Assembly: GCA_001915385.1 (NCBI GenBank)
Contig: MNQK01000006.1
Span: 56,125 to 120,124 of the forward strand
Source: Bacteroidales bacterium 52_46
GTDB lineage: Bacteria; Bacteroidota; Bacteroidia; Bacteroidales; Muribaculaceae
Direction of reading: 5' to 3'
DNA length: 64,000 bases
Shown: positions 62,801 to 64,000 of the stretch, in pieces
How the letters are laid out: each line of letters starts with the position of its first letter
Numbering within the stretch: position 1 is the first letter of the stretch
Notes under the pieces: model-generated
Seen by the model: only the letters and a program-made list of their open reading frames with translations
Database searches by the model: none
Told to the model about the DNA's origin: nothing
Program-made: the position numbers and the translations under genes

Positions 62801-63768
62801 GCTCTCCGGCCACATCAAAACTGAAGGAGGGCACCGGACTCGGGCTTTATCTGATAAAGAAATACCTGGAACTCATGGACGGCAATATCAGCCTGTACAG
62901 CAAAGAGGGACAGGGCACATCGTTCGTGGTGACACTTCCCATATCGGAAAAGGTGCAGACGTCGGAGCGGCGTGATGTCACGCCGGACGACAACGGCAAG
63001 CCGAAAATACTCATAGTGGAAGACAACCTGCAGATAAGTGAATTTATCACCGGCATACTTGACAAAGAGTATACTACGCTGACGGCCGACAACGGACGCA
63101 CGGGACTTGCAATCGCGTCGTCGTTTATTCCCGACCTGATTATAGCGGACGAAATGATGCCTGTGATGAACGGGCTCGAAATGGTGAGGCAGCTGAAACA
63201 GCACCCGCGGCTGTCGTCGGTGCCGATCATCATGCTTACAGCCAAGTCAGACAACAAGACCGAGACGGAGAGCATAAAACTCGGTATCGACGTGTTCATG
63301 ACGAAACCGTTCGAGCCTACAGCACTGCTCGGCCGCATCACGCAGCTGCTCAAAACGCGCAGGGAGATAAAGGAAAAAGTGCGCATACAGGCCATCACCG
63401 AGGCTGAGAGCAAGCCCATCGAGGCTGAGAGCTTCAACGAAAAGGCGCTTGCCCGGATTGCTAAAATAATAGAAGAGAACATATCCGACCCCGACCTGAA
63501 CGTGAATCTACTGTGCGAGAAGAGCGGAATTGCACAAAAACAGCTTTACCGATTGATAAAGAAATATATGGATATATCGCCACTCGACTATATCAGGAGC
63601 GTGAGGCTGCAGAAAGCCGCCGTATTGCTGAGCCAGCAACGGTTTACTGTGTCGGAGATATGCTATATGGTAGGCTTCAAGACACCGTCGTATTTCGCCC
63701 GCTGCTTCCAGGCTCAGTTCGGAGTGAAACCGAGCCAATACAAATCGGACGACAAACCTACGGAATAA
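59854..63768 (+). CDS. Hybrid two-component sensor of the propeller (SusR/HTCS) type
   Basis: 1304 residues from ATG 59854 (the frame from 59830 starts inside the tandem repeat). N-terminal signal or anchor (about 8-24); two seven-bladed propellers of Reg_prop repeats ('FRDSRGIVWLGTNNGLYFYD', 'IYRDSKDNIWFGGTNGVIRL'); a Y_Y_Y domain (about 690-760); membrane helix (about 768-790); HisKA with His821 in NISHDLKTPLS; HATPase; receiver with Asp1099 in LIIADEMMP; AraC helix-turn-helix at the end. Such sensors bind a glycan fragment in the periplasm and switch on a neighbouring polysaccharide locus, which would lie beyond the right edge. Confidence 0.95.
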   Translation: MKIDYITGIWFRVLLALIVVAGVSPRGWCVPQLPEPELSWKNVTVEGKKTAVFCIFRDSRGIVWLGTNNGLYFYDGVTAHPVGKAELYGTQVYSIAEKNDTLYIGCNNGLLTYDYTTGIINESDTPAPREIRVLLLVDDALWIGGLNGICKLDLRDGALKDYSKGLPHKSVYSILRDSRGVLYAGTYDGLARWNSNAEKFIPLEVKTGNDSHNNTLFVNCLLETDDKESIYIGGEGFLLKYTPANERWETITAVGDNNIKSMSKGDAGHILIGTHNGVLDMAGDSIKHFRHDSREELSLADNEIWCIYADEERNIWTGHERGFSIASNSNYIRTIKLSTLAHSGEGNEIHLIYRDSKDNIWFGGTNGVIRLESNATPSWYRHSGTPKSLSHNRVRAIHEDADHNMWFATDAGINRFDREKDNFDVFHIVDRNGEHNSNWVYALVEDGDHFWIGSFLNGLHYVDKSKFGTGDGLITADMSINTDTEPLKLTNDLVNDVIKDRNGDIWILLFRDNILTRLNPATRHTDTYDIFALTGGYPTHISTDRSEKVWCAFKGGVIIFDTDNDDVRIIKFPPTNSDETTLAMGSVGDGMWVSTQSNVWRVDGNIPSASLLPIPQKSYTAVYEDSASNKVYLGGTDEIVEVDRNIVRKATDYRTIKMILNDRGEGNFNLSDIRDGVKGMTIPYGGGITLVVSSLDYSPESVQRYMYKLAESPADTLGGWVVMPEGANSITFSDLKMGKYDVLVKTVGSPLAPVSIPLTVKAPPALSWWAITAYAIIAAGLVIWIVWYMRRRNIRAIRERERLSTLENVERKLSFLSNISHDLKTPLSMIIGPVSLLKEKAKDPESKKSLEAVYDNAVRLNNMIHRTLELRHLEDDDENLLILSVFDVVEFCKGVFEVFKENNPQKNFIFHASNPRIQIEADAVKFESVITNLLSNACKYSDDGATISCGISQQGDRVEIVVSDDGLGISASDQPLVFQRMFRSPATSKLKEGTGLGLYLIKKYLELMDGNISLYSKEGQGTSFVVTLPISEKVQTSERRDVTPDDNGKPKILIVEDNLQISEFITGILDKEYTTLTADNGRTGLAIASSFIPDLIIADEMMPVMNGLEMVRQLKQHPRLSSVPIIMLTAKSDNKTETESIKLGIDVFMTKPFEPTALLGRITQLLKTRREIKEKVRIQAITEAESKPIEAESFNEKALARIAKIIEENISDPDLNVNLLCEKSGIAQKQLYRLIKKYMDISPLDYIRSVRLQKAAVLLSQQRFTVSEICYMVGFKTPSYFARCFQAQFGVKPSQYKSDDKPTE

Positions 63769-63830
63769 ATTTATGAAGAAGACGTTGCCGCGCTTATAAT
63801 ATATCGCAAATATGACGCGCCATTTTGTAT

Positions 63831-63940
63831 GGCTGCACCCCGGTGCTGTTTACTTAAAGGGTATAGATAGGGCGAGGGCGCTCGCCCTCGGAGTATTATC
63901 TTTACACACTGAAAGTTACCACGGGGGCGAGACGCCCCCG
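63831..63940. repeat. Palindromic cluster at the right edge
   Basis: GGCTGCACCCCGGTGC (63831-63846) is a cut-off copy of the hairpin at 39855-39874 and runs into TGCTGTTTACTTAA (63844-63857), the 14-mer shared with 36523-36536. Then AGGGCGAG/CTCGCCCT (63869-63888) and CGGGGGCG/CGCCCCCG (63922-63940) hairpins. Confidence 0.65.
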
Positions 63941-63947
63941 CTATTAG

Positions 63948-63978
63948 TTTTGTAACAACAAAGAAAAGGTTAACTTTG
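63948..63978 (+). promoter_or_regulatory. Consensus promoter of a gene beyond the right edge
   Basis: TTTG at 63949-63952, 18-bp spacer, TAACTTTG at 63971-63978: a full consensus promoter pointing out of the window, perhaps for the polysaccharide locus controlled by the sensor upstream. Confidence 0.65.
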
Positions 63979-64000
63979 CAATACGAGATATTAAATTTAT

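Overview
The window is chromosomal DNA of a gut Bacteroidales bacterium, most likely a member of the Muribaculaceae or a close relative. The evidence is two SusC/SusD-type loci, two hybrid two-component sensors, a T9SS-type sorting domain on a secreted protease, N-terminal lipoboxes on secreted proteins, almost no Shine-Dalgarno sequences, and repeated Bacteroidota promoters of the form TTTG, about 19 bp, then TAnnTTTG. The family assignment rests on recall of protein sequences, not on a search.

Layout. 1-5.6 kb: the end of a SusC gene, its SusD, a surface lipoprotein and a secreted subtilisin-like protease. 5.9-10.4 kb: acetyl-CoA hydrolase/CoA transferase and miaB on divergent promoters, then a DUF4143 ATPase with an operator-like inverted repeat. 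10.4-16 kb: an operon of lipoprotein, outer-membrane barrel receptor and BlaI-type regulator, divergent from a histidine kinase/response regulator pair, with three AGTCTTA direct repeats in the shared control region. 16-20 kb: typA, a radical SAM protein and a GH43-like enzyme. 20.2-29.6 kb: tRNA-Lys(TTT) followed by an AT-rich island, all on the minus strand, holding a type IIG-like restriction-modification protein, a DUF4062 protein, a small unknown protein, a membrane KAP P-loop NTPase, a RhuM-like protein and a small DNA-binding-like protein. The far edge carries a remnant that resembles a mobilisation protein. 29.7-34.1 kb: two secreted proteins (one a lipoprotein with a zinc ribbon), two related palindromic elements, a perR-like/rubrerythrin operon and a serine hydrolase. 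34.3-39 kb: a two-component system followed by a PiT-PhoU phosphate transporter. 39.1-42.5 kb: HigBA-like toxin-antitoxin, a split ThrE-type exporter and a LysR regulator.

42.6-54.5 kb is a compact fructan-utilisation locus: SusD, SusC and a hybrid sensor with a sugar-binding periplasmic domain on the minus strand, and GH32, a sugar MFS transporter and fructokinase on the plus strand. 54.6-58.3 kb is an operon of three exported proteins: a carboxymuconolactone-decarboxylase/cupin fusion, a DUF362 protein and a TonB-dependent receptor. It looks like an undescribed uptake or processing unit. 58.5-59.6 kb is a DUF1016-type nuclease gene broken by one in-frame TGA. 59.9-63.8 kb is a propeller-type hybrid two-component sensor preceded by 10-bp tandem repeats. 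A strong promoter at the right edge points to a further gene outside the window.

The most interesting candidates for new biology are the tRNA-Lys defence-type island, the exported cupin/DUF362/receptor operon, the direct-repeat control region of the kinase/receptor divergon, the two related palindromic mobile-type elements, and a set of regulatory genes whose -7 box lies 4-7 nt from the start codon, which suggests leaderless mRNAs.
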